From Flavobacterium sp. CFS9 (GTDB lineage: Bacteria > Bacteroidota > Bacteroidia > Flavobacteriales > Flavobacteriaceae), in the NCBI RefSeq assembly GCF_041154745.1, contig NZ_AP031573.1, positions 372,001 to 436,000 of the forward strand: DNA of 64,000 nt. The letters run 5' to 3'. Below are positions 43,194 to 52,448 of this stretch, piece by piece. Position 1 is the first letter of the stretch; each line of letters begins with the position of its first letter. A program made the translations under genes and the position numbers. The notes beneath the pieces were generated by a model. It saw nothing but the letters and a program-made list of their open reading frames with translations, was not told the origin of the DNA and did no database searches.

Positions 43194-43705
43194 TTATATC
43201 CGACGATTAATTTAATAACCCAGTTAGCCGTTTCACCTCCCGAAAAAATAACCGGATCAGCTGTCGCACCAGAAGCTGATTTATACGCCCCCATTATAGT
43301 TAACTGGTCATTTACCATTATTTTTATTGTACTGTTACTCGTATTATTATACAACACACCTATTCCTTGCGCATAGGTTCTACCTCCATCTTCAGGATAA
43401 GGCGTTGGCGCAGTAACAACATCACCCTGCACAAAACCTTTGATCGCAGTTTTACACATTAACATGACAATCACACTATCAATCACTGCACTCACCGGAA
43501 GTCCTGTAGAAACTGAATAATTCCTATCTGTAGTAAACGAATCCAAAATCAAAACTTTTGATTTTGCAACTTTAGCAAACTCCTGAATCACAAAATCCAT
43601 TATCTTATTCTCAACACTACGATGACTCATAGCCGTAATTTTGGATTCACTCAACAATTCGGTAGCAATAAACTCCCTAACTTGATTTTCTGTTATATCT
43701 GCCAT
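43190..43705 (-). CDS. phage structural protein, probably tail tip/appendage (171 aa)
   Basis: A 171-residue protein: a helical N-terminal part (DITENQVREFIATELLSESK) and a beta-rich C-terminal part (GVLYNNTSNSTIKIMVNDQL, FSGGETANWVIKLIVGYK). The overlap with the fibre gene (4 bases) and its place between tail and fibre genes suggest a tail-tip or fibre-joining role. No family recognised. Confidence 0.65.
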   Translation of the reverse strand: MADITENQVREFIATELLSESKITAMSHRSVENKIMDFVIQEFAKVAKSKVLILDSFTTDRNYSVSTGLPVSAVIDSVIVMLMCKTAIKGFVQGDVVTAPTPYPEDGGRTYAQGIGVLYNNTSNSTIKIMVNDQLTIMGAYKSASGATADPVIFSGGETANWVIKLIVGYK

Positions 43706-43709
43706 TTTT

Positions 43710-43922
43710 TTACTTATAATCTATTTCTAAATAATCTCTCTCTGAATAATCTCTTTTTACAACCGGAGGCAATAGGACAATATCAAAATCAAACGTATCA
43801 ACCAAACTATCAAATGTTATCGTTTTATTATCAAAAGTGAAATAACCCGGCTGTGGATTAATAATACTGTGATCAATTCCTGGGTCTTTTAGACTCCCAA
43901 CACCAATTCTTTTAATATCCAT
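43710..43922 (-). CDS. small phage tail-region protein (70 aa)
   Basis: 70 residues, beta-rich and acidic (INPQPGYFTFDNKTITFDSL, FDIVLLPPVVKRDYSERDYL). Spaced 10 bases after the large tail gene and 4 before the next, so clearly part of the operon. Function unknown. Confidence 0.6.
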   Translation of the reverse strand: MDIKRIGVGSLKDPGIDHSIINPQPGYFTFDNKTITFDSLVDTFDFDIVLLPPVVKRDYSERDYLEIDYK

Positions 43923-43932
43923 AATGCAAAAT

Positions 43933-46719
43933 TTAAGCAGTTCCTATATTCGAAATCTTTTGTATTGGTAATCCGGTAATAACAAGGTCACCACTTACAA
44001 TTACAAATGTTCCAATGTTTATTTCAGAGTAAGAGTAATTATTGCCATGATTTTTTATTGAATTTCTGGTATAGAAAGTAATTTCGTCAGTACTGATACA
44101 GTTGAAAGAAAAGCTCAATTCTACTTTTTTTGGATTATTACCATGCTTAATATAAGATTGAGTTAAAACAACCCCGTTCTTTATCACCCCACATTCAGCA
44201 ATAATAGAATCTGCTTCATTTCTATAAATAGCTTCTGTTTTCAAAAGACCGGAAAACGAAACAATAGCATTTACAGGTAAATTTGGATCAATATTTAACT
44301 TATAGATCCTATACAAGTAATAGCTCTGTAAAGGAGAAGTTGTAGTTTCTGAAATTAAATCTAAAGCCACATTAGATGTTTTCACTCTGTACACATCAAT
44401 AAAATCGCTCGCTTTATCACCATCATTATCTGTTACTTCAATCTTAAATCTATAGTAATCTTCTATTAAATTTTTTATAACGGTAGAAAGATTATTTGGA
44501 GACACGATTATATCCCCAAATCCCCCAACCTCCTTAGTCCACACAACATTAACAATATCACCATCAGGATCATAGGCCGTTGCGTTTAAAACTATTGAAT
44601 TCTGATCTTCCGACATGTAAATATCATTACCCGCCAACACTATAGGCGGTATATTTTTATCTTCAGGAATAGTAGTTCCCACGTCTTTATAAAAACTACG
44701 CCCCAACACTAGAGTAGTTCGGTTATCATCTAAATTCCAGGAACAGTTTAAAACAAAAAAATCTTTTTCAAAAACATAATTAAACAATATTATATCGTTG
44801 AATTTTACAGAATTTTTCACATCAAGATCAATTTTTTCAACTGCTGTATTAAAAATTCTACGATTTATATTTGCTATAATTTTTGCATAATTACTTTTCT
44901 CAATTTTGTAAACAACATCAGTCCACTGCTCCCAATTTAATCTTGATTCCTCAATATCATCAGACGCATATTTTTTTACATACAATCCTTCATTGTAAAA
45001 TTTATTCGTCTCAATAACCATCTGCTCACCATCTTTAAAATTATAGAACACATCTATAACTTCAACCAAAGAATTATCCAGCACAGAGTAAACATTATAT
45101 CTATTTTCATCCACAAGATTAACCCCAGCTAACTGTAATTGCAAATACTTTTTATTATTCAATTCAAATGAATGCAAAACAGGAACATCGATAATCACAA
45201 AGAAATCTGTTTCTCCATTTAATTTGCTTAATCTAAATCCAGCAGACATACCGGAACTATCATCAGCAAAAGTCAGTTCGACTTCTTTATCAATAGAAAA
45301 CTCACCACTTATTAAATCAACTTCTCTTTGATCTTCGATAAATCCAAAAACTTTAATCTCAGCTTTATTTATAATTATGCATTCTAAATTTGTTTCCTGT
45401 AAAACACCTGTAAGTCCATAAATTTTCACATCAAACAAACCTTCAGATGGAAATATATGGTCTATACTTAAAGTTGCCTTACCTCCTGTGTCAAAATTTA
45501 GATCTTCAAAATAAATTATATTATAATCAGCATTTCCATAGATAACATCACCATTAAATAGAATTTCATACTTGAATGCATTTTTCCACGTCTCAATATT
45601 TTCAGGAGGAGGAATAACCTCATAATATCTTTTTAAACCAAATTCAATATTAATATTTATCCTTTGTCCTTTTTTATAATAAATTTTTTTTCTCAGAGAC
45701 AAAAAACGAGTGTTATCCTGCGGAAAGTCCGTATGTCTATAAGCTCCACCTTCCTCCGTTCCTCTGTGATAGATTCGCGGAGCATAAGATGGTGCAACAC
45801 ACTTCTCCAACATACCACCATGCCCAATCCAATCTGTAGAATAGATTTCACCTACAACGCCTGATACTATAGCCCAACCAGCATTTTCATCAGCAGCTAT
45901 TGTTTTAGGAAAATTTGGAACTACTTTCTTATGAGTTACAGCTATTTCATTGTAAGGAGGAATCATTGTAATAAATGGTTCTGCTAACGGAGTGATTTTT
46001 TTTAATAATCGATTTAACTCATAGACACCTTTATATACAGCATTAGTAACACTGTATACCTCGTACTTAACTTTACGTAACTGACGAACATTTAAACCTT
46101 CGATATACCAACGATTATCAGCTTGAAAACACACACACATTGTATCCTTTAGCAACATATCCAAAATACTGTACGCATCTTTTTTCTTTTTATCTAAAAA
46201 ATGTATGGTATCTAAATAGATTGTATTCCAATCTTTATTTACAAAATTTACAATTGCCGGACTAAAATATAAATCCAAATCAAGCCCTGTTAACGATAGT
46301 ATCTTACAAAGTATCTCTATCAAAGATTTTTCTTTACTATAATAGTCATCCGGCAAATAGCGCCCTTTTAGTCTACCCAAACCATCAGTAGCCCCAAAAG
46401 AAACAAAAAATGAAACTCCTTTATACGGCTCTGAATATAAATCAGGTAAAATATGTCCTTGCCAAATTATAGCATCACTTTCATAGCTTTTTATCAGAAC
46501 TTTAAACCTCTTTTCATCACCCGTAAAAAGTTTAATAAAAGCACCATCCTCCGCAGTTCTAGTAAGCATATCAAATTTTAAATCACTAGATACAATTGAT
46601 AAATCATCTTTTGTATCAGAACCATTCCAACTCAATACAATCCCAGATGCTGAAGCATATTCAATCACAAGTTTTGTATCCGGTGATAGTGTATCAATTA
46701 TATCTACATAATAACTCAT
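43933..46719 (-). CDS. large tail protein with PKD/Ig-like domain (tail tip/baseplate hub candidate)
   Basis: 928 residues directly after the tape-measure gene (start overlaps its stop by one base), the place of distal-tail or tail-hub proteins in siphoviruses. Residues ~1-150 (TLSPDTKLVIEYASASGIVL, IKSYESDAIIWQGHILPDLY) resemble the N-terminal domain of Bacteroidota phage tail proteins. Near residues 680-770 there is a PKD/Ig-like fold (LNATAYDPDGDIVNVVWTKE, IEVTDNDGDKASDFIDVYRV). The remainder is beta-rich. No peptidase motif found by eye. Confidence 0.75.
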   Translation of the reverse strand: MSYYVDIIDTLSPDTKLVIEYASASGIVLSWNGSDTKDDLSIVSSDLKFDMLTRTAEDGAFIKLFTGDEKRFKVLIKSYESDAIIWQGHILPDLYSEPYKGVSFFVSFGATDGLGRLKGRYLPDDYYSKEKSLIEILCKILSLTGLDLDLYFSPAIVNFVNKDWNTIYLDTIHFLDKKKKDAYSILDMLLKDTMCVCFQADNRWYIEGLNVRQLRKVKYEVYSVTNAVYKGVYELNRLLKKITPLAEPFITMIPPYNEIAVTHKKVVPNFPKTIAADENAGWAIVSGVVGEIYSTDWIGHGGMLEKCVAPSYAPRIYHRGTEEGGAYRHTDFPQDNTRFLSLRKKIYYKKGQRININIEFGLKRYYEVIPPPENIETWKNAFKYEILFNGDVIYGNADYNIIYFEDLNFDTGGKATLSIDHIFPSEGLFDVKIYGLTGVLQETNLECIIINKAEIKVFGFIEDQREVDLISGEFSIDKEVELTFADDSSGMSAGFRLSKLNGETDFFVIIDVPVLHSFELNNKKYLQLQLAGVNLVDENRYNVYSVLDNSLVEVIDVFYNFKDGEQMVIETNKFYNEGLYVKKYASDDIEESRLNWEQWTDVVYKIEKSNYAKIIANINRRIFNTAVEKIDLDVKNSVKFNDIILFNYVFEKDFFVLNCSWNLDDNRTTLVLGRSFYKDVGTTIPEDKNIPPIVLAGNDIYMSEDQNSIVLNATAYDPDGDIVNVVWTKEVGGFGDIIVSPNNLSTVIKNLIEDYYRFKIEVTDNDGDKASDFIDVYRVKTSNVALDLISETTTSPLQSYYLYRIYKLNIDPNLPVNAIVSFSGLLKTEAIYRNEADSIIAECGVIKNGVVLTQSYIKHGNNPKKVELSFSFNCISTDEITFYTRNSIKNHGNNYSYSEINIGTFVIVSGDLVITGLPIQKISNIGTA

Positions 46720-49346
46720 TAGCCAATTCTTGAATTACGTTTATCAGTCCTATCAAGAACCAATCTTAATTTATTACCATCCAAAACAAATCCCCCGCCC
46801 AATGTAATGTTAACATTAGACCCAGCACCTGACAACATATTATACAAACTACGTTGTTGATCACTATTAAAAATCATCTCACCACTATTTACACGCGCCA
46901 AAATTTTATCACCAAAAAAAGAAGAACCTCCGACAATGCCACCAGTTGCAAATTTTGGAATTGCAGCAAAAGCCGCCAAAACTCCACCTATAGCAGTAGC
47001 AATAAATGCAGGTGTTGTAAAAACAGCTGCTGGACCAGTAGCCGTACCGGATGCAGTAGCACCTGCAATAGATTGTGAAATAGCCGAAGCTAACATCATA
47101 GCTATCAACTTTGTCACGGTTTGAATCATTCCAGCAAGAAAACCACCAAAGCCATTTTTAGCAAGCCCTAGAGACTCAACAAGAGAACTCGCTAATCCCG
47201 AAAAAGCATCACTTACACCTTTACTTGTTAACTCAGCCACTTCAGCCATCCTCTTTTGAGCTTCAGTTAACTTAACTATTTTTGTATTTAACTCTTCAGC
47301 CCCTTCAATAGCATCAATTTTAATTTTAGTATTATTTATTTGAGTGGTTAACCTTTTGTACTCTTCGGCAGTTGTAGAAAACTGTTCCCTTAATTTTTCA
47401 AAGTAAGATAACTGACCTTTTAAATCTTCTAAAGAGAACGAAGGAACAATTCCATCAAAACTAGTCGCATCAGGCAAAGCAGGGCGCGGTAATTTAACTT
47501 GCTGTTTTTTAGTTATCTCATCAATCTTCTTTTGATAAGAATCAATTATAGCTTGCTTTTTAAGCCATTCAGCATTACTTAAAACATTATTCTTCTGTTC
47601 TTCTTGCTGAAGCTTTATAAGACTTTCATAATACGCAATAGTACCAGGCTTTAGAGCACTGATACTATCTTTAATGGCATCCGTACCTATTTTAATATCC
47701 TGAAGCTTAAGCTTTTCATTCTCTTCAAGCTTACCCGTTTTCTTCAAATATTCTTCTTTAGCTGAAAATAATACTTCATCAGCTTTTAAATTATCTTCAT
47801 TAAATTTCTTAAGTTCTGCATTTTGAATTCTCAGCAACTCCGTTTGTCTTGCAATCAACTCCGATTTAGTCATCGTAATACGAGCTGTTTTTTCAGCCGC
47901 ATTTGCTTCCTGAATTACAACTACATTCGCACCACTTCTTAGCCTTACAATTTCCGCTTCAGTTGCAGCAATGTTATTACGAAGTTTTATCTCCTGCTCT
48001 ACACGCTCGTTTGCACGCTTTTGCAATTCATTATCAATTGCCGTCGCCCTACTTTTATTAAATATTGCTTCACGAAGCTCATCGTAAGTATTTTTTGCAT
48101 AACCATTAAGAACAATCTCGTCTTTAAGATTTTTAAAGTAAGCCGGATATAACGCTTGCAAATCATCTACAGCTTTTTTTCTTTCGATTGTAGATAATTT
48201 TGTATTTGTTGCCGACGCATACAACTTATCTAATGTCGCTATTTCCGCAACTGCATTTTGATCTCCTTTTTTTATAGCTTCATTTAAATCATCCTGAGCA
48301 GTTGCAACTTTTTTTGTATTAACGGCATATACAAGCATTGCCATTGCTGCTGCTTGAGCAACTAAGACAAGTACGGCGAAAGGATTCGCAGCTATAACAG
48401 CGTAAGTTGCCATAACAGCAGTTCTTAGCGCCATAAAACCAGATACTAAAAGAGGAATTGTTGAAGCCACAGCTCCTATTCCTATCAACAATGGCCCAAT
48501 AGCAGCCGCCAAACCTGCCACCGCTACAATTGTTACTTTTGACCCCTCAGACATTCCCATCAATCCTTTCAGAAATCCGTTCACAGAGGTAATTGCCTTT
48601 GTAAAATATGGTAAAATAACCTGACCAAACATTTGACCAAGCTCTTTAAGAGACTCTTTAAAAATTCTTGATTGATTAGCCGCACCCCCTCCAGTCCTTG
48701 CAAAATCGCCATGAGCATTAGAAGTAGCTTCCATTACATAAGCATACCTAAGATTTACCTTAGAAGCCTGATCCATATCTTTAATTCGGGTTTTAATACC
48801 TTTTGACAAAGCAAACTCTTGCAAATTCTGCTCCGTCATTACAATACCCAATTTCTTTAAAGATTCTGTTTCACCCGTAAATATCGAAGATAAGGCAGTA
48901 TTAGCTTGATCTATACCAATATTTTTAAAAGAAGAAAGATCACCCGCCAAACCAACCAAAGCTGTAGACATTTTCCCCGCTTGAGCGGTTGTTAACCCCA
49001 TTGATGTCCCCATATCGCCATAAGCCGCCGCCATATCCAAAGCAGTACCTTCGGCAATACCATAGGTTTCTAAAGCCGTTTTTCCAAACTCCTTGACAGC
49101 ACCGGAAGATGTATCAAAAGCAACATCTACCTTATTTAAACTTTCTTGATAATCTGAAGCAAATTTCACAGCCGCACCGGCAGCCGCTAAGAGAGGAGCA
49201 GTAACAAATGTTGTCATCGTACGCCCCATTTGTTGCATTTTCTGACCAAACTTATCTATACTACGCAATGCGTTTTGCATCCCAGTTGAAAACTGAGATA
49301 AATCGACCTGAAACTTTACATTGATACTTGCTAAACCACCTAACAT
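46719..49346 (-). CDS. phage tail tape measure protein
   Basis: 875 residues. The N terminus (FGQKMQQMGRTMTTFVTAPL, AAGAAVKFASDYQESLNKVD) is the TP901-type tape-measure domain; hydrophobic segments at ~265-345 (VTIVAVAGLAAAIGPLLIGI) and ~775-830 are the usual membrane-spanning regions, with coiled coil between. It fixes tail length and helps DNA entry; length predicts a tail of roughly 130 nm by the usual 1.5 angstrom per residue rule. Upstream lies one of two identical palindromes with a promoter-like box. Confidence 0.92.
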   Translation of the reverse strand: MLGGLASINVKFQVDLSQFSTGMQNALRSIDKFGQKMQQMGRTMTTFVTAPLLAAAGAAVKFASDYQESLNKVDVAFDTSSGAVKEFGKTALETYGIAEGTALDMAAAYGDMGTSMGLTTAQAGKMSTALVGLAGDLSSFKNIGIDQANTALSSIFTGETESLKKLGIVMTEQNLQEFALSKGIKTRIKDMDQASKVNLRYAYVMEATSNAHGDFARTGGGAANQSRIFKESLKELGQMFGQVILPYFTKAITSVNGFLKGLMGMSEGSKVTIVAVAGLAAAIGPLLIGIGAVASTIPLLVSGFMALRTAVMATYAVIAANPFAVLVLVAQAAAMAMLVYAVNTKKVATAQDDLNEAIKKGDQNAVAEIATLDKLYASATNTKLSTIERKKAVDDLQALYPAYFKNLKDEIVLNGYAKNTYDELREAIFNKSRATAIDNELQKRANERVEQEIKLRNNIAATEAEIVRLRSGANVVVIQEANAAEKTARITMTKSELIARQTELLRIQNAELKKFNEDNLKADEVLFSAKEEYLKKTGKLEENEKLKLQDIKIGTDAIKDSISALKPGTIAYYESLIKLQQEEQKNNVLSNAEWLKKQAIIDSYQKKIDEITKKQQVKLPRPALPDATSFDGIVPSFSLEDLKGQLSYFEKLREQFSTTAEEYKRLTTQINNTKIKIDAIEGAEELNTKIVKLTEAQKRMAEVAELTSKGVSDAFSGLASSLVESLGLAKNGFGGFLAGMIQTVTKLIAMMLASAISQSIAGATASGTATGPAAVFTTPAFIATAIGGVLAAFAAIPKFATGGIVGGSSFFGDKILARVNSGEMIFNSDQQRSLYNMLSGAGSNVNITLGGGFVLDGNKLRLVLDRTDKRNSRIG

Positions 49347-49361
49347 TGAAGTAATATTTTA

Positions 49362-49409
49362 GTAAAAATACCACCTCGAAAAGCCCTAAATTGTTATCAT
49401 TGATAACAA
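49362..49409 (-). promoter_or_regulatory. palindrome plus promoter-like box upstream of the tape-measure gene (copy 1)
   Basis: Perfect 19-bp palindrome TTGTTATCATTGATAACAA (49391-49409). Read leftward, exactly 20 bases later comes TATTTTTAC (49362-49370), then 15 bases to the ATG. The same palindrome, spacing and box precede the portal gene. Confidence 0.65.
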
Positions 49410-49482
49410 AAAAAAAGCCCTGAAATTAATCAGAACTTTTTCCCATCTAAACTAAAAAACAAAACAAACTAACCAACCCTAT

Positions 49483-50222
49483 CTAATTTTCACTTAATAA
49501 TTTTTGCGCTTTTTTCTTGTCGTAATTATCAAAAAAAGCTATACTTTTTTGCTCATATTCCAGCATCAAATTATGTTCTTTTTCCGATAATTCTATAAGT
49601 GCTTTTTCTTCCCACGGGAATTTAATAATATCAGTTTCTTTAAAATTCTCTTTTGCATAAGGAGACATGGAACCGTACATTAATTTTCGTGTAATCAACC
49701 ACCGCTCCCGACTTTTAACATCTTCATATTTTTGAAAGCCGTTTACAGTATTTACAAATTGCCGATATGTCAGACTGTAGAAATAATTAACTTCTAATCT
49801 GATTTGCCCCAAAGCTAGTTCCTCTAATTGATCCCATGTTTCATTAACCGCATCGGCACTGTTTATCGCTTCGGAGCATTCCGCTTTTTTTCAGGCTCTT
49901 TTGCTTCATCAGGAAACGCCGCGGAAATTCCTTCGGTCATCCCTTGTGCCAAAATCATCAGTTCATCCATTTCCAAGTCTTCAATTTCTTCTTTCGAAAT
50001 TTTCGTATGGTTATCAGGATGACAATCTATTGCTCGAAAAAGAACATCGTATAGAACATCGTACACTTCAAAATTACCCGTTTCAATTTGCTCAATCAAA
50101 GCTACTCTTTGCATCACTTCAGGTAATCCAGGCAAATTCCAGTCTTTACCTAAAACACGGAATACTTTTAAGGAAAAGGCCATCTTAAAAGTATTCCCTT
50201 TTATTTTTACAGGGATATCCAT
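49483..50222 (-). CDS. tail assembly chaperone gpGT-like fusion by -1 frameshift
   Basis: The G frame (start 50222) shifts -1 at the heptamer A AAA AAG (49884-49890), giving 113 + 133 = about 246 residues. The second frame is open through the junction (AECSEAINSADAVNETWDQL) into LEVNYFYSLTYRQFVNTVNG and ends at 49483. It has no ATG near its start, only a TTG at 49812, which fits translation by frameshifting. Position between major tail protein and tape measure is the classical G/GT place; gpGT recruits tail tube protein to the tape measure. Confidence 0.8.
49863..50222 (-). CDS. tail assembly chaperone gpG-like (119 aa)
   Basis: 119 residues translated without frameshift: a beta start (VKIKGNTFKMAFSLKVFRVL) then helices (LPEVMQRVALIEQIETGNFE, DELMILAQGMTEGISAAFPD) and a Lys/Glu-rich end (EPEKKRNAPKR) that carries the slippery site. 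It overlaps the major tail gene stop by one base. By family knowledge the short form is made in large excess over the fusion form. Confidence 0.82.
   Translation of the reverse strand: MDIPVKIKGNTFKMAFSLKVFRVLGKDWNLPGLPEVMQRVALIEQIETGNFEVYDVLYDVLFRAIDCHPDNHTKISKEEIEDLEMDELMILAQGMTEGISAAFPDEAKEPEKKRNAPKR
49884..49890 (-). promoter_or_regulatory. -1 programmed frameshift slippery site
   Basis: Minus strand A AAA AAG, in the reading frame GAA AAA AAG (residues 111-113 of gpG). It is a canonical X XXY YYZ heptamer of the strongest bacterial type. A small GGA-ATGC-TCC hairpin could form just downstream; no strong stimulatory structure is evident. Confidence 0.8.
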
Positions 50223-50641
50223 TATACAACTGTATCTCTTTCTAAATCACCATTACCTTTGAATGAAATAGAAACTTTTGCTGATTCACCAACTGTTGCA
50301 GTAATACTTGCACCTTCGATTAAAACTTTACCACTGTAAATAAAATCACCAGTTACATCTGTAGTAAAGTCAATATCAATTGGCGTTCCTGCCAATTGCA
50401 ATGCTAAAATTTCATCAAAAGTCACATGAGTTGTATCTCCTGTAGCTTTGTTTGCTAACAAAGACTCTGTAGAACCAGTCCAAGTATAATTTGACGGAAT
50501 AGAAATCGTTCCATTTGTGTCTTTCGTTGCAATTTCTTCCAACTTGGTATTAAAATCCAGCTTACATGAAGTCGCATGTAAAAACTTTTTATTGTTGAAC
50601 TTTAATCGTAATAATTTCCCGTTATAAATTTCGCTTGCCAT
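50222..50641 (-). CDS. major tail tube protein
   Basis: 139 residues, a beta-sandwich pattern typical of TP901-1-family major tail proteins: MASEIYNGKLLRLKFNNKKF, KDTNGTISIPSNYTWTGSTE, FDEILALQLAGTPIDIDFTT and GESAKVSISFKGNGDLERD. It forms the tail tube. Sits after the tail-completion genes and before the G/GT chaperones, as expected. Confidence 0.85.
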   Translation of the reverse strand: MASEIYNGKLLRLKFNNKKFLHATSCKLDFNTKLEEIATKDTNGTISIPSNYTWTGSTESLLANKATGDTTHVTFDEILALQLAGTPIDIDFTTDVTGDFIYSGKVLIEGASITATVGESAKVSISFKGNGDLERDTVV

Positions 50642-50654
50642 TTTTTTTATATTT

Positions 50655-51023
50655 TTAAAATAATTTAAAATTTACCATTCCTGAATAAGTAAAACTTTCT
50701 TCATTGTAATCTATCGATGCAGAAATAAAATTATACTTGTTATCTATCTGATCCACCATTGCATCAGTAAAAGCGCAACACGCATCATAACTATTTTGAT
50801 CAAACCAAAAAATAACTACTATATCAACCTGAGTACGATCTTTTGTTTCCGGAGTTCTTTCTCCCAAGTAATATGTTGAAATAGGTAATGAATTACCTTC
50901 TAAAGCCACAATAGGGAAAAGAAAAGTTTTTTCTTTTCCATCTTCATTTCTTTTCATAACTGAATTAAACTCCGGTAAACCCGAAAAGAAACTATACAAT
51001 TGTTTTGATACATTCTCAAACAT
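50655..51023 (-). CDS. tail terminator/tail completion protein
   Basis: 122 residues. YYLGERTPETKDRTQVDIVV and CCAFTDAMVDQIDNKYNFIS resemble the tail-terminator (gpU / Gp17-type) fold, which caps the tail tube. Place between the HK97-gp10-like gene and the tail tube gene agrees. Assignment rests mainly on position. Confidence 0.65.
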   Translation of the reverse strand: MFENVSKQLYSFFSGLPEFNSVMKRNEDGKEKTFLFPIVALEGNSLPISTYYLGERTPETKDRTQVDIVVIFWFDQNSYDACCAFTDAMVDQIDNKYNFISASIDYNEESFTYSGMVNFKLF

Positions 51024-51026
51024 TAC

Positions 51027-51533
51027 CTAACTTAATTTATCTATTCTACGTTGTATAAATTTTGCCATTTTCTGCTTTGCCTCACTCGTAACTTGACTAC
51101 TTGTTGCTTGATATGCCATTGCCATAAAAGGTGTTGCTTTTGTTTTTCCAATTGAAGCATGATCATTTACACCTCTTTTACGCTTACGCTTAAAACCTTT
51201 ACGATACTTATTAACACCCCTTTCTACAAAGTGACCATACCAACCGTTGTTCACACCTTTTGCTCGAGTACCAACATAAATTGTTGGATTTTCCTGTTTT
51301 CCTGTAATATACCCTAAGGACTTTTTTAAGTTCCCAGGTTCAATTAATTTACCTCTTGCCTTATGCTTTTTTGAAGAAACCGGAACAAAACTTCTAGCCG
51401 CTTGAAGCGTTGGATTCGCAATCTGCCGAAGTATAATAAAAACCTCCCGCTTTTTATCTTTGTCGTTTGCAAGCTGACTAATTTTAGCTTTCAATTCCGA
51501 AAAACCTTCAACATCAAATAATGGATTATTCAT
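51027..51533 (-). CDS. HK97 gp10-family head-tail joining protein
   Basis: 168 residues: helical N terminus (FDVEGFSELKAKISQLANDK), central basic part with VPVSSKKHKARGKLIEPGNL and TIYVGTRAKGVNNGWYGHFV, then AYQATSSQVTSEAKQKMAKF. The RGxL ... YGHFVE(R)G pattern is typical of HK97-gp10 proteins. Overlaps the upstream gene by 8 bases. Confidence 0.82.
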   Translation of the reverse strand: MNNPLFDVEGFSELKAKISQLANDKDKKREVFIILRQIANPTLQAARSFVPVSSKKHKARGKLIEPGNLKKSLGYITGKQENPTIYVGTRAKGVNNGWYGHFVERGVNKYRKGFKRKRKRGVNDHASIGKTKATPFMAMAYQATSSQVTSEAKQKMAKFIQRRIDKLS

Positions 51534-51858
51534 AGTTTTTAACCCTGATTTCTAAATGTTGTCGCCTACCAATTTCTATTATATGAAGCACTTCATACTT
51601 TTTCGAATCATCAATCAAAATTAAATTGGATGATTTTGATTTCACATTCTCATCAAACCTGATTGTGTACGTTCGATTTACTAAATGCTTAATTTTTCCG
51701 TCAGTTTCTTCGGTTCCTGAAACATCCTGCATAAAAGCCCAAGTATTTGAAATCGTTATCTCATTAACAATTTCCGCTCCGCTATCAGACTGATCTGTTT
51801 GTTTTTCTACAATATCGATCAATCGATTCATTTGACCGATAAAAGGATTCTTTGGCAT
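51526..51858 (-). CDS. head closure protein (SPP1 gp16-like adaptor)
   Basis: 110 residues, a beta-barrel pattern: MNRLIDIVEKQTDQSDSGAE, ISNTWAFMQDVSGTEETDGK, RTYTIRFDENVKSKSSNLIL and KYEVLHIIEIGRRQHLEIRV. This matches phage head-tail adaptors (DUF/SPP1 gp16 family), which close the head after packaging. It is four bases downstream of the connector gene. Confidence 0.82.
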   Translation of the reverse strand: MPKNPFIGQMNRLIDIVEKQTDQSDSGAEIVNEITISNTWAFMQDVSGTEETDGKIKHLVNRTYTIRFDENVKSKSSNLILIDDSKKYEVLHIIEIGRRQHLEIRVKNYE

Positions 51859-51862
51859 AACT

Positions 51863-52423
51863 TTAATATTTTCGGTACGCTCTTGCTAAAGCGTCAGCCG
51901 CACCATTATAACCAATTTCCCCACGATCTTCACGTCGCTCATACATGTCTGCAATTTTCAATAACATTGACTGTTTTAAAGCTTTTGGAACTTCAGTCGT
52001 TACCCAACCTTGCCTTACCGTAACAATAACCGCATCTAGTCGCTTTTCTGTTTGAGGCACATCTATAAACGTAATTGTTTTTGTTCCGACTACTATTCCA
52101 GGGCGAACTTTGTAACTGTCAACGTCAAGCACAGTCGCTACAGTTTCGCCCTGTTTATAGCATTTTACCTCGGTAACTTCGTCGTTATCATTATTAACCG
52201 AAAAATTTACAGTTTCAAACTGCGAAACTTCCATAACAAAATCACGAGTATCAATTGAACGATTTATATAATTCTGCCTATCTTCTTTAGCTGCATCAAT
52301 ATAGGTTTGAATCAAATCATCTTCAGGATTTACACCCGTTCCTAGTCGTAAATGTTTTTTTGCTTCTGCAAGAGTTACACATACTGTAACTTCCTGATTT
52401 TTATAATAACTGTCCGTAACCAT
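51863..52423 (-). CDS. head-tail connector protein (gp6-like)
   Basis: 186 residues. VTLAEAKKHLRLGTGVNPED and DLIQTYIDAAKEDRQNYINR form the helical start of the HK97 gp6/SPP1 gp15 connector family; the C terminus (LLKIADMYERREDRGEIGYN) is helical. It forms the ring below the portal. Confidence 0.85.
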   Translation of the reverse strand: MVTDSYYKNQEVTVCVTLAEAKKHLRLGTGVNPEDDLIQTYIDAAKEDRQNYINRSIDTRDFVMEVSQFETVNFSVNNDNDEVTEVKCYKQGETVATVLDVDSYKVRPGIVVGTKTITFIDVPQTEKRLDAVIVTVRQGWVTTEVPKALKQSMLLKIADMYERREDRGEIGYNGAADALARAYRKY

Positions 52424-52448
52424 TTTTTTTAAACAATTAGAGGTTTAT

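Noticed and set aside
49391..49409. Palindrome as a rho-independent terminator
   Set aside because: A one-base centre cannot form a normal loop and, in the direction of the phage genes, no T-run follows; the second copy lacks any T-tract.
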